This document shows positions 47,519 through 55,674 of a stretch of DNA of 64,000 nt, piece after piece. The DNA is from Roseomonas sp. OT10 (lineage in GTDB: Bacteria > Pseudomonadota > Alphaproteobacteria > Acetobacterales > Acetobacteraceae). The stretch is from positions 3,926,001 to 3,990,000 of the forward strand of contig NZ_CP087719.1 of NCBI RefSeq assembly GCF_020991085.1. The letters run 5' to 3'. Under the pieces are notes generated by a model, which saw only the letters and a program-made list of their open reading frames with translations, was not told the DNA's origin and made no database searches. The position numbers and the translations under genes are program-made. Within the stretch, counting starts at the first letter, position 1. Each line of letters begins with the position of its first letter.

Positions 47519-47959
47519 CCGGAAGGGTTGGAGGCGGCCCTGGGCGTCCATCGCTTTCCGTTGCTACCGGCAACGGAAGACCTGTTTGCCGCTGTCCTCG
47601 ATCCGAGCCTGCCTCCGGAACCCATGGCCATCCGGCAGGGGAGGTCGGGTTGGCACGTGACCTGGCGAGACACGACGTTCGTCCGGTCGTGAACTGAACC
47701 ACCCCAGGCTTGCCGGAGACCCTGAACGGTGGCTCATGCCGACAGGGTTGTGGCCTCCGGGTGCGCAGGGTGACGCGCCTCGGCCGGGGGGATGATGGCA
47801 CGCGGCCTGGCCGAGGGAGACGGCGCGCGGTGGTGCGGGCGCGGCAGGCGGGCGACGGCAGCCCCCACGCCCCGGCGGAAGAGCCGGTGCGCCGGGGCGC
47901 CATGGCGCAGCGACGAGGTCGGCAGATGCAGCGCCTCCGGTCAGCGGGCCAGGCGCCGG
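47519..47959. other. Degenerate intergenic stretch
   Basis: About 440 bp without an intact gene. A plus-strand frame at ~47560-47690 (ATEDLFAAVLDPSLPPEPM then WHVTWRDTTFV) looks like the end of some protein I cannot name. The following AACCACCCCAGGCTTGCCGG resembles an IS end. The rest is GC-rich with no feature I can support. Confidence 0.35.
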
Positions 47960-48496
47960 TCACTCAGCCTGCTCGCTCCGGGGCGGGCACGTTGGCGGTG
48001 CCTTCACGGTGTCGTCTTCCAGCATCTGGGCGCGCGCCACCGCCAGCAGCTTGCGGATCACCCGGTCGATGACGTCCTTCTCCTCGCCGTCCAGCGCGCC
48101 CAGGAAGGCGTCGTCGCGCTCGCAGGCCGCCCGGATGAGCCCCCGGAACACCTTGCGGCCGGGTGCCGTCAGGCTCAGGGCGAGCTCCCGGGCGTCATGG
48201 CGGCTGGTGCCGCGCCGGACCAGGCCGCGCTCGACCAGGCCGCTGACCGCGCGGCTGGCGAGGCCCTTGTCCAGCCCTCCCTGCCGGGCGAGGTCGGTCA
48301 GGGTCAGCGGCGCGAAGTCGCCCAGCAGGGCCAGGATGCGCCATTCCATCAGGCTGACGTCGAATTCCTGCCGGTAGCGCAGCGCGGCGCCGCGGCTCAG
48401 CGCATTGGCGAGCTGATGGATGCGATAGGAGAGCAGGTCGCGGATGGTCCGCGGATCGGTCGGGCCGTCATCGGCATCAGGGTCGGATCGAGCCAT
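47960..48496 (-). CDS. MarR-family transcriptional regulator
   Basis: A 178-residue winged-helix repressor: TIRDLLSYRIHQLANALSRGAALRYRQEFDVSLMEWRILALLGDFAPLTLTDLARQGGLDKGLASRAVSGLVERGLVRRGTSRHDARELALSLTAPGRKV. The ATG at 48496 has GGATGG upstream; an in-frame start at 48532 adds unrelated residues. It faces away from the hydrolase gene at 48610, and the palindrome GTTGACGCCATCAAC lies between them. The same palindrome at 49421 and 54628 makes this protein the probable repressor of the acyl-CoA cluster to 60928; MarR proteins of such clusters commonly sense an aryl- or acyl-CoA. Confidence 0.88.
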   Translation of the reverse strand: MARSDPDADDGPTDPRTIRDLLSYRIHQLANALSRGAALRYRQEFDVSLMEWRILALLGDFAPLTLTDLARQGGLDKGLASRAVSGLVERGLVRRGTSRHDARELALSLTAPGRKVFRGLIRAACERDDAFLGALDGEEKDVIDRVIRKLLAVARAQMLEDDTVKAPPTCPPRSEQAE

Positions 48497-48552
48497 GCTG
48501 TGCCATCCTACGGGTGACCGCCCGCCGGACAAAGCAGGCCATCCGCCGGAAG

Positions 48553-48567
48553 GTTGACGCCATCAAC
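48553..48567. promoter_or_regulatory. MarR operator candidate O1
   Basis: GTTGACGCCATCAAC, in the divergent marR/hydrolase region. It shares the pattern GTTGAYnnnATCAAC with two other sites, at 49421 and 54628. Position fits autoregulation of the MarR gene. Confidence 0.7.
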
Positions 48568-48609
48568 GGATGCCGGGCCTCCTCCCCCGACACAGCGGGA
48601 GAGGCGGCG

Positions 48610-49425
48610 ATGGCACGGCATGAGCAGGCGCACCGGATCGCCGCGCCCAACGGCGCCCGGATCGCGGTGACGGTGGCCGGGGAGGGCCCGGCCCTGGTCC
48701 TGCTGCCCTCCCTCGGCCGGGGCGCGGAGGATTTCGACGCCCTGGTCCCGCCCCTGGCGGCGGCGGGGCACCGGGTGATCCGGCCACAGCCGCGCTGGGT
48801 CGGCGACAGCACGGGGCCGGTGGAGGGGGTGACCCTGCACGACCTGGCGGCCGATGTCGCGGCGGTGATCGTCGCGCTGGCGGCCGCCCCGGCCGTGGTC
48901 GCCGGGCACGCCTTCGGCAACTACGTCGCGCGCAGCCTGGCGGCGGACCGGCCGGAGCTGGTCCGCGGCGTGGCGCTGCTGGCGGCCTCCCCGGGCAAGG
49001 CGCCGCCGGGAGAGGTCACGATCGGCCCGGCGATGCGGGCGGCGATCATGGGCTCCGGCGACGAGGCCCTGCCGGCCGAGGAGCGGCTGGCCCATCTGCG
49101 CACGGCCTTCTTCGCGCCGGGTCACGATCCCTCGCCCTGGCTCGCCGGCTGGCATGCCGCGGCCAAGCGGGCCCAGCGCGCCGCGATCGAGCGGACCCCG
49201 GTGGATGATTTCTTCGCCGCCGGGCGGGCGCCGCTGCTGGACCTCCAGGCGGAGGAGGATGCGGTGGCGCCCCCGGCCCAAGGCGGCTTCCTGAAGGCCT
49301 GCCTGGGCGAGCGCGTGACCATCGCCACCATCCCCCGCGCCGGCCATGCCCTGCTGCCGGAGCAGCCGGAGGCGGTGGTGCGGGCGCTGCTGCGCTGGAT
49401 GGCCGGGCTGCCGCTATATAGTTGA
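48610..49425 (+). CDS. Alpha/beta-hydrolase-fold protein with Ala at the nucleophile position
   Basis: A 271-residue protein of the alpha/beta-hydrolase fold. The N-terminal strand pattern is GARIAVTVAGEGPALVLLPSLGRGAEDFDALVPPLAAAGHRVI. The nucleophile elbow reads AGHAFGNYVARSLA, i.e. GxAxG, so the catalytic Ser is replaced by Ala. The Asp (LQAEEDAVAPP) and His (IPRAGHALLPEQP) regions remain. Either it uses a non-Ser mechanism or it is a binding or non-hydrolytic member. The ATG at 48610 follows GGGAGAGG; the frame upstream from 48514 has no such site. Its stop codon lies inside MarR operator O2. Confidence 0.8.
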   Translation: MARHEQAHRIAAPNGARIAVTVAGEGPALVLLPSLGRGAEDFDALVPPLAAAGHRVIRPQPRWVGDSTGPVEGVTLHDLAADVAAVIVALAAAPAVVAGHAFGNYVARSLAADRPELVRGVALLAASPGKAPPGEVTIGPAMRAAIMGSGDEALPAEERLAHLRTAFFAPGHDPSPWLAGWHAAAKRAQRAAIERTPVDDFFAAGRAPLLDLQAEEDAVAPPAQGGFLKACLGERVTIATIPRAGHALLPEQPEAVVRALLRWMAGLPLYS

Positions 49426-49435
49426 CATTATCAAC
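49421..49435. promoter_or_regulatory. MarR operator candidate O2
   Basis: GTTGACATTATCAAC overlapping the hydrolase stop codon, 47 bp before the ATP-grasp ligase start. TATATAG just upstream and CATAAT just downstream make the area AT-rich and promoter-like. Same motif as O1 and O3. Confidence 0.72.
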
Positions 49436-49481
49436 CATAATCTGCGACAACCCCCGCAACGACAGCACGGGGGGGGAAGGC

Positions 49482-50630
49482 ATGCGTCTGACCGAGATGG
49501 AGGCGAAGGCGCTGCTGCGCCGGCACGGGATTCCCGTCCCGCGCGGCCTGGCCATCCCGCCTGGCGCCCCCCTGCCGGCGGCGCTGCCCGACTGGCCCGG
49601 CCTCGTGCTGAAGGCGCAGCTCCTCGAAGGCGGCCGCGGCAAGCGCGGCCTGGTGCGCCGCGTGACGGCCGGTGAATTGGACGGGGCCCGCGCGGCCATG
49701 GAGGCCATCGCCGGCCCGGTCGGCTTCCTGGTGGAGGAGGCGGTCGCCATCGAGCGCGAGCTGTACGTCGCCCTGCGCGTCGACGGCACGGCGCAGCGGA
49801 TGGAGGCGCTGGTCTCCGCCGAGGGCGGCATGGCCGTGGAGGAGGGCGCGCCCCTGCTCCGCCTGCCGCTCGACCCCGGCGCGCCGGATGCGGCCGAGCG
49901 CCTCTACCCCGCGCTGCGCGACGCCCTGCCCCCTGCCCTGGCCGCGCGCCTGGCGCGGGAGGTGGTGCGGCTGGCCCGCCTCGCGGTGACGGAGGATCTG
50001 ACGCTGCTGGAGATCAACCCGCTGGCGGTCACCCCGACCGGGCTGCTGGCCTGCGACGCCAAGCTGGTGCGTGACGATGCGGCGCTGGACCGCCAGGACG
50101 CGGCGGCCACGGCCGGCAGCGCGGCGCTGGAGGATGCCGCGCTGACGCCGCTGGAGCGCCGTGCCCGCGACCGCGGCTTCGCCTTCGTGGAAATGCCCGG
50201 CAACGTGGCGGTGGTCTCCGCCGGCGCCGGGCTGGGCATGCTGCTGATGGACCTGCTGGCAGATCACGGGCTGCGCGCCGCCTGCTTCATGGACAACCTG
50301 CGCGGCGGCCCGGCCGAGACCACCGAGGCGCGGCTGGAGGCGGCCTTCGACCTCGCGGAGCGGGACGGGGTGCGGGCGATCCTGTTCTACACCACCCTCG
50401 CCTCCCGCCCGCTGGCGGAGCGGGTGGAGGCGCTGCTCGGCTTCCTCGCCCGCCGCCCGCCGCCGAAGCCGGTCTTCGCGGGCTTCGCCGCCGCCCATGC
50501 CGCCACGCGCGGCTTCGACGCCGCCGCCGCGCGGGAGCGGCTGCGCGCGGCGGGCGTCGTGCTGCTGGAGGAGGACCCGCTGGCGCTGATCCGCCGCATG
50601 GCCGCGCGGCTGGAAGGGGGTGCCGCGTGA
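49482..50630 (+). CDS. SucC-like acyl-CoA ligase, ATP-grasp (beta) subunit
   Basis: A 382-residue homologue of the beta subunit of succinyl-CoA/malate-CoA ligases. RLTEMEAKALLRRHGIPVPRGLAI and LVLKAQLLEGGRGKRGLVRRV form the ATP-grasp N-terminus; LTLLEINPLAVTPTGLLACDAKLV carries the Mg-binding ENP. The C-terminal CoA-ligase domain begins at PGNVAVVSAGAGLGMLLMDLLADHG. Start ATG 49482 with GGGGAAGG upstream. With the next gene it forms a two-subunit acyl-CoA ligase. The substrate is unknown and the sequence is diverged from housekeeping SucC. Confidence 0.85.
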   Translation: MRLTEMEAKALLRRHGIPVPRGLAIPPGAPLPAALPDWPGLVLKAQLLEGGRGKRGLVRRVTAGELDGARAAMEAIAGPVGFLVEEAVAIERELYVALRVDGTAQRMEALVSAEGGMAVEEGAPLLRLPLDPGAPDAAERLYPALRDALPPALAARLAREVVRLARLAVTEDLTLLEINPLAVTPTGLLACDAKLVRDDAALDRQDAAATAGSAALEDAALTPLERRARDRGFAFVEMPGNVAVVSAGAGLGMLLMDLLADHGLRAACFMDNLRGGPAETTEARLEAAFDLAERDGVRAILFYTTLASRPLAERVEALLGFLARRPPPKPVFAGFAAAHAATRGFDAAAARERLRAAGVVLLEEDPLALIRRMAARLEGGAA

Positions 50631-51496
50631 TGCCGCCCTTCCTGCGCGCCTTCCCGCAACGGGTCATCGTCCTCAACCCCGCCGGCCGCTACGCCGCCCG
50701 GCAGGTCGCCGGCATGCGCGAGGCGGGGACGCGGATCGTCGCCGGCATCGCCCTCGGCCGCGGCGGCACCGCGCTGGATGGGCTGCCGCTGCTCGACAGC
50801 CTAGCGGATCTGGAGGCGCCGGCCGATGCCGCCATCCTCTACACCCCGCCCGAGGGCACGGCCGACGCCATCCGGCAATGCGCCGCCGCCGGCATCCCCA
50901 CCATCGTCGCGGCGGCGGAATACGTCCCGCTGCATGACGGGCTGCGGGCGGCCCGGGCGGCGCGCGAGGCGGGAAGCTGGCTGGTGGGGCCGAACACGCT
51001 CGGCCTCTGCGTCCCCGGCGAGGGGCTGCTGGGCTCCATCGCCCCCTCCTTCTGCATGCCCGGCGGCGTGGCGCTGCTGGGACGCAGCGGCACGCTGACC
51101 CTGACCGTCGCGCGGCTGCTGACGGCGGCCGGGATCGGCCAGCGGCTCGCCTTGCACCTGGGCGGGGATTCGGTGATCGGCCGCAACCCGCACGAATACC
51201 TCGACGGGCTGGCCGCCGATCCGGGCACGCGCGCCGTGCTCTATTGCGGCGAGGTCGGCGGCGACAAGGAATACGCCCTGGCCGAGGCCCTGGCGCGCTT
51301 CCCCAAGCCGCTGGTCGCCACCGTGGTCGGGCGGCACGCCCCGGCGGACCGGCAGCTCGGCCATGCCGGCGCGCTGATCGGCAGCGCGCGCGAGGGGGCG
51401 GCGGCCAAGCTCGCGGCGCTGGGCGCGGCGGGCGCGATCACCGCCGCCACCCCCTACGACGCCATCGCCCGGCTGAAGGAGCTGCTGCCCGCATGA
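50627..51496 (+). CDS. SucD-like acyl-CoA ligase, CoA-binding (alpha) subunit
   Basis: A 289-residue alpha subunit. VIVLNPAGRYAARQVAGMREAGTRIVAGI is the CoA-binding Rossmann start, AILYTPPEGTADAIRQCAAAGIPTIVAAAE and GPNTLGLCVPGEG are family motifs, and the active-site phosphohistidine is in QLGHAGALIG. VALLGRSGTLTLTVARLLTAAGIGQRLALHLGGDSVIG is the ligase domain. GTG at 50627 overlaps the beta-subunit stop; an ATG at 50630 is equally possible. Translationally coupled to both neighbours. Confidence 0.86.
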   Translation: MMPPFLRAFPQRVIVLNPAGRYAARQVAGMREAGTRIVAGIALGRGGTALDGLPLLDSLADLEAPADAAILYTPPEGTADAIRQCAAAGIPTIVAAAEYVPLHDGLRAARAAREAGSWLVGPNTLGLCVPGEGLLGSIAPSFCMPGGVALLGRSGTLTLTVARLLTAAGIGQRLALHLGGDSVIGRNPHEYLDGLAADPGTRAVLYCGEVGGDKEYALAEALARFPKPLVATVVGRHAPADRQLGHAGALIGSAREGAAAKLAALGAAGAITAATPYDAIARLKELLPA

Positions 51497-52419
51497 GCCA
51501 GAACCCCGAGGTCGTCCTCTGCGAGTGCTTCGCCCGCGACGGGCTGCAGCACGAGCCGGAGGTGGTGCCCGCCGCGGCCAAGGCGGCGATGCTGGCGCGC
51601 ATCGCCGATTGCGGCTTCCGGCGCATCGAGATCACCTCCTTCTCGCACCCGAAGTACATCCCGCAATTCGCCGATGCGGAGGCGGTGCTGGCCGCCGTGC
51701 CGCCGCGCCCGGGCGTGCTGTTCAAGGCCACCTGCCCCAACCCCGCCGCCGTCCGCCGCGCCCTGGCCGCGCGCGAGGCCGGCCGCGGCCCGGAGGAGAT
51801 CAGCTTCCTCGTCTCCGCCTCGGAGGGGCACACGCAGAAGAACCTGCGCCGCTCCCGCGCCGAGCAATGGACCCAGGTGGAGGAGATGGCGGCGCTGGCC
51901 GGCGGCGCCTTCACCACGGTCGGCACCATCTCCGTCGCCTTCGACTGCCCCTTCGACGGCCCGACGCCGGAGGAACGCGTGGTGGAGGATGCGCAGCACT
52001 TCCTCGCACTCGGCGTCACCCGCATCGCCATCGGCGACACCATCGGCAGCGCCACGCCGCCGCGCGTGCGTGCCCTGATGCGACGCCTGCGCGACGCCCT
52101 GCCGGAGGACACCGTCCTCATCGCGCATTTCCACGACAGCCGCGGCACGGGCATCGCGAACTGCGTCGCCGCGCTGGAGGCGGGGGTGACGCATTTCGAC
52201 ACCGCCCTGGGCGGCACGGGCGGGCACCCCGCCGGCATCGCCTATGGCGAGGGCTTCACCGGCAATGTCTGCACCGAGGACCTCGCCACCCTGTTCGAGG
52301 CAATGGGTATCCGCACCGGGCTGGACATCGCGGCGGTGCGCGAGGCCGGGCGGGCCGCCGAGACCCTGCTCGGCCGCCGCCTGCACGCCCGCACCACCCG
52401 GCTGGGAGAGCATGCATGA
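51493..52419 (+). CDS. HMG-CoA-lyase-like enzyme
   Basis: A 308-residue TIM-barrel of the HMGL/DRE-TIM family: VVLCECFARDGLQHEPEVVPAAAKAAML carries the DxxQ-like motif, TSFSHPKYIPQFADAEAVLAAVP, ISFLVSASEGHTQKNLRRS, IGDTIGSATPPRVRALM and HFHDSRGTGIANCVAALEAGVTHFDTALGGTGGHPAGI carry the metal-binding HxHD/N-like residues. It would cleave a 3-hydroxyacyl-CoA into acetyl-CoA (or similar) and a smaller acid. Start overlaps the previous stop by 4 bp. Confidence 0.86.
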   Translation: MSQNPEVVLCECFARDGLQHEPEVVPAAAKAAMLARIADCGFRRIEITSFSHPKYIPQFADAEAVLAAVPPRPGVLFKATCPNPAAVRRALAAREAGRGPEEISFLVSASEGHTQKNLRRSRAEQWTQVEEMAALAGGAFTTVGTISVAFDCPFDGPTPEERVVEDAQHFLALGVTRIAIGDTIGSATPPRVRALMRRLRDALPEDTVLIAHFHDSRGTGIANCVAALEAGVTHFDTALGGTGGHPAGIAYGEGFTGNVCTEDLATLFEAMGIRTGLDIAAVREAGRAAETLLGRRLHARTTRLGEHA

Positions 52420-53228
52420 GCCAGGGGGAGATGGACCGGGAGGAGAACCCGCTGCTGCTGCGCCGGGAGGGCCCGGTGCTGCACGCCACGCTGAACCGCC
52501 CGGCGCGCCGCAACGCGCTCAGCGCCGCCCTTGCCGCCGCGCTGGACGACATGATCGCCGGGCTGCGCGAGGACCGCGAGACGCGCGTGCTGGTGATCGG
52601 CGGCGCGGGCGGGCATTTCTGCGCCGGGCTCGACCTGGCCGAGGCGGGCACGCCCCAGGCGCCCGAGGAGAAGCGTGCCGCGCAACTGGAGCGCAACCGC
52701 CGCACCGCCGCGCGCCTCGCCGCCCTGGCCGCGCTGCCGCAGGTGGTGATCGCCCGCATCGAGGGCTCCGCCTATGCCGGCGGGCTTGGCCTGGTCTGCG
52801 CCGCCGATCTCGCCCTGGCCGACGCCACCGCGCGCTTCGCCGCGCCCGAGGTGCGGCGCGGCCTGGTGCCGGCGCAGATCCTGCCCTGGCTGGTCCGCCG
52901 CATGGGCCGCAGCGACGCCACCCGGCTGGTGCTGCAGGGCGACGCCTGGGACGCGCCCACCGCCCTGCGCGCCGGGCTGGTGCACGAGGTGCTGCCCGAC
53001 GCCGCCGCGCTCGATGCACGGCTGGCGACCGTGCTCGCCGACCTGCGCCAGGGCGCGCCCGGCGCGCTGGCGGCCACGAAGGAGCTGCTGGCCGCGCTCG
53101 GCCCCGTGGCGCCGGAGGGCTATGCCGAGGCGGGCGCCCGCGCCTTTGCCCAGGCCGCGGCCGGCGAGGCCGCCGAAGGCATCGCCGCCTTCCGCGAGAA
53201 GCGGGCGCCAGCCTGGGCTGTGCGCTGA
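52416..53228 (+). CDS. Enoyl-CoA hydratase/isomerase family protein (1)
   Basis: A 270-residue crotonase-fold enzyme. ATLNRPARRNALSAALAAALDDM, GGHFCAGLDLAEAG (first oxyanion-hole region) and RIEGSAYAGGLGLVCAADLALADATARFAAPEVRRGLVPA (second) are clear. Two catalytic-Glu positions are not obvious, so it may be an isomerase or hydrolase rather than a hydratase. Last gene of the operon; starts within the lyase stop. Confidence 0.85.
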   Translation: MSQGEMDREENPLLLRREGPVLHATLNRPARRNALSAALAAALDDMIAGLREDRETRVLVIGGAGGHFCAGLDLAEAGTPQAPEEKRAAQLERNRRTAARLAALAALPQVVIARIEGSAYAGGLGLVCAADLALADATARFAAPEVRRGLVPAQILPWLVRRMGRSDATRLVLQGDAWDAPTALRAGLVHEVLPDAAALDARLATVLADLRQGAPGALAATKELLAALGPVAPEGYAEAGARAFAQAAAGEAAEGIAAFREKRAPAWAVR

Positions 53229-53600
53229 GGCGTCGGTTCGCGTGGTGTCCCCCGGGCGAGGCGCTGCCTCTCCCGGACCCTCTCCGCCGGGGGCGGGCCG
53301 GCCCCCGGACCCCGGCGGGAGTCTGGCGAGGTGTTGTCGGCGTCAGCCTGCGGGCGGAACCCTGACGCAACGCGGACAGGCGGGACTCCGAAAAGCTTCA
53401 GCAAGCGTCCGCGAACGCGGAGGCCGTGCCCGCCGAGGAGCGTGGCTCCTCGGCGCCTCGACCCCGTTACAGGCTGTCCCGCGGCAGCGCCCTTCGGGTC
53501 CAGGGCCCGCAGGGTCCTGGCGGAGTGGGGGTACGGGGGCGAGGCAGCGCCTTGCCCCCGGGGAGCGGGCGCCACGGGCCACGGCACCGCGCTGGGCGTA
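53229..53600 (-). repeat. Mosaic intergenic repeat, copy D (inverted)
   Basis: The fourth copy, in reverse orientation and more diverged, filling the gap between the convergent hydratase and Bug receptor stops. The core hairpin is at 53431-53455 (arm CGCCGAGGAGC, loop GTG instead of CAT). Its last block differs from copies B and C and carries another GC-rich inverted region near 53288-53325. Confidence 0.8.
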
Positions 53601-54584
53601 TCACTCCAGCCGGATGCCCGCCTGCGCCACCACCTGCTTCCACAACGGTACTTCGCGCTGGAGGCGTTCGGCGAGCGGGGCGGGGCCGTCGAGCAGGAGG
53701 CGTGCGCCGGAGGCTTCCAGGCGCTGGGCCAGGACGGAGCCCTCGCGGAGGGGCGCCATCTCCTGCACCAGGCGCTCCACCACGGCGGGCGGGGTGCCGC
53801 GCGGGCCGAGCATGGCGTACCAGATGGGCATGTCGTAGCCGGGCACGGCCTCGGCGATCGCGGGCACGTCGGGCAGGGCCTTGTTGCGCTGGGGCGAGGT
53901 GACGGCCAGGGCGCGCAGCCGGCCCTCGCGCACATGGGTCATCGTCTCGATCAGCCCGGTGATGAGCAGGTCGGTGTCGCCGGCGTAGAGGGCGTTCACC
54001 GCCTGTCCGGCGCCGCGATAGGGGACGTGCAGCAGGTCGATGCCGGCGCGGACCTTCAGCAGCTCGCCGCCGAGATGGGTGGTGGAGCCGGCGCCGGAGG
54101 AGGCGAAGCTGATCCTCCCCGGCTGCGCGCGGGCGCGGGCGAGCAGATCGTCCAGGCTGCGGCCCGGCCAGTCCGGGCGCACCAGGATGGCCATGGGCAT
54201 CTCCACCACCATGCTGATCGGCACCAGGTCGCGGAACGGGTCGTAGCCGGGGTCGTGCAGCAGCGCCGGCAGGATCGACACGGAGGAGGTGGTGAAGAGC
54301 AGCGTGTGCGGGTCGCCCGCCTGCACCACGTACTGGATGCCCAGCGCCCCGCCGGCGCCGGGCTTGGTCTCGACGATGGTGCTCTGGCCCAGGCGCTGGG
54401 TCAGGTGCTCGGCGATGAAGCGCGCCGGCACCTCCACCGGCCCGCCCGGCGCGAAGGGGACGATGAAGCGCAGCGTGCGCTCCGGCCAGCCGGCGGCACG
54501 GGCGGGGCCGGCGGCAAGCCAGGGCATGGCACCGGACAGCGCCGCGCCGGCCAGCAGGCGACGGCGCGCGATGGAATGGGACAT
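53601..54584 (-). CDS. Bug/TctC-family periplasmic solute receptor (3)
   Basis: A 327-residue exported receptor: MSHSIARRRLLAGAALSGAMPWLAAGPARA signal, FIVPFAPGGPVEVPARFIAEHL, SFASSGAGSTTHLGGELLK, LHVPYRGAGQAVNALYAGDTD and KALPDVPAIAEAVPG. The start at 54584 has GGGGAGGAA upstream. It is divergent from receptor 4, with MarR-type operator O3 between them, and probably binds a carboxylate feeding the acyl-CoA pathway. No TctAB pair is nearby. Confidence 0.88.
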   Translation of the reverse strand: MSHSIARRRLLAGAALSGAMPWLAAGPARAAGWPERTLRFIVPFAPGGPVEVPARFIAEHLTQRLGQSTIVETKPGAGGALGIQYVVQAGDPHTLLFTTSSVSILPALLHDPGYDPFRDLVPISMVVEMPMAILVRPDWPGRSLDDLLARARAQPGRISFASSGAGSTTHLGGELLKVRAGIDLLHVPYRGAGQAVNALYAGDTDLLITGLIETMTHVREGRLRALAVTSPQRNKALPDVPAIAEAVPGYDMPIWYAMLGPRGTPPAVVERLVQEMAPLREGSVLAQRLEASGARLLLDGPAPLAERLQREVPLWKQVVAQAGIRLE

Positions 54585-54627
54585 TCGGTTCCTCCCCGAT
54601 CTTCTGCGCACAGGCTAGGAGAAATTG

Positions 54628-54642
54628 GTTGATAAGATCAAC
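54628..54642. promoter_or_regulatory. MarR operator candidate O3
   Basis: GTTGATAAGATCAAC, a perfect dyad with arms GTTGAT / ATCAAC around AAG, in the 118-bp gap between the divergent receptor genes 3 and 4. From here one repressor could control both directions. Same motif as O1 and O2. Confidence 0.72.
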
Positions 54643-54702
54643 TAAAACCTCTAGCCCTGCTGGCAAGAGCTTCGCCGCGATGCGGAAGACCGAGGAAATG
54701 CC

Positions 54703-55674
54703 ATGCTCCGACGCACCCTGCTTGCCGCCGCCTGCTGCCTGCCCGCGCTGCGCCCCGCCCTGGCCGCGGGCTGGTCGCCGGACCGGCCGCTGCGCCTGAT
54801 CGTCCCCTTCGCCGCGGGCGGCCCCGCCGACATCTTCGGCCGCCTCTTCGCCGAGGCGCTGTCGCGCCAGCTCGGCCAGCCGGTGGTGATCGAGAACCGC
54901 ACCGGGGCCGGCGGGCTGGTGGGGACGGAGGCGGTGGCGCGGGCGGCGCCGGACGGGCTGACGCTGGGCTTCACCGGCCCTGGCGCGCTCTCCATCGCGC
55001 CCGCCATGCCGCAGCAGCGCATGCCCTTCGACGTGGAGCGCGACCTGGCGCACCTGACGCTGGTGGTGCGCGTGCCGGAGGTGCTGGTGGTCAACGCCGC
55101 CTCCGGCCCCGCCAACCTGAAGGCGCTGATCGCCAAGGCAAAGGCCAGGCCGGGCGAGATGTCCTACGGCTCGGCCGGGGCCGGGTCGCTGACGCACCTG
55201 GCCAGCGCGCTCTTCGCCTCGGCCGCGGGGATCGAGGCGCTGCACGTCCCCTATCGCGGCGCCGCCCCGGCGGCGACGGACCTGCTGGCCGGACGCTTCG
55301 ACTTCATGACCGCCGACGTTCCCGTGCTGCGCCCGCATATCGAGGCCGGCGCGCTGCGGCCGCTCGCCGTCACCACGGCGCAGCGCGTGGCCGCCCTGCC
55401 GGAGGTGCCGACCACGGCGGAGCTGGGCCTGCCGCAGGTGAACTCGGACAACTGGTACGGGCTGGCCCTGCCGGCGGCGACGCCCGCGCCGATCCGCGAG
55501 GCACTGCGGGCGGCGGCGCTGAAGGCCCTGCGCGATCCGGCGCTGGTGCAGGAATTCGCCAAGCAGGGCGGCGAGTCCTCGCCGATGGAGCCGGAGGCCT
55601 ATCTCGACTTCCTGCGCCGGGAAGCGGCCAAGTGGGGCCCGATCGTGCGCAGCACCGGGGCGGAGGCGCTGTGA
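54703..55674 (+). CDS. Bug/TctC-family periplasmic solute receptor (4)
   Basis: A 323-residue exported receptor: signal MLRRTLLAAACCLPALRPALA, then LIVPFAAGGPADIFGRLFAEAL, QPVVIENRTGAGGLVGTEAVARAAPDG, SYGSAGAGSLTHLASALF and LHVPYRGAAPAATDLLAGRFDF. First gene of the rightward cluster; the next gene starts on its stop (GTGA), an unusually tight link between a receptor and an enzyme gene. Confidence 0.88.
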   Translation: MLRRTLLAAACCLPALRPALAAGWSPDRPLRLIVPFAAGGPADIFGRLFAEALSRQLGQPVVIENRTGAGGLVGTEAVARAAPDGLTLGFTGPGALSIAPAMPQQRMPFDVERDLAHLTLVVRVPEVLVVNAASGPANLKALIAKAKARPGEMSYGSAGAGSLTHLASALFASAAGIEALHVPYRGAAPAATDLLAGRFDFMTADVPVLRPHIEAGALRPLAVTTAQRVAALPEVPTTAELGLPQVNSDNWYGLALPAATPAPIREALRAAALKALRDPALVQEFAKQGGESSPMEPEAYLDFLRREAAKWGPIVRSTGAEAL

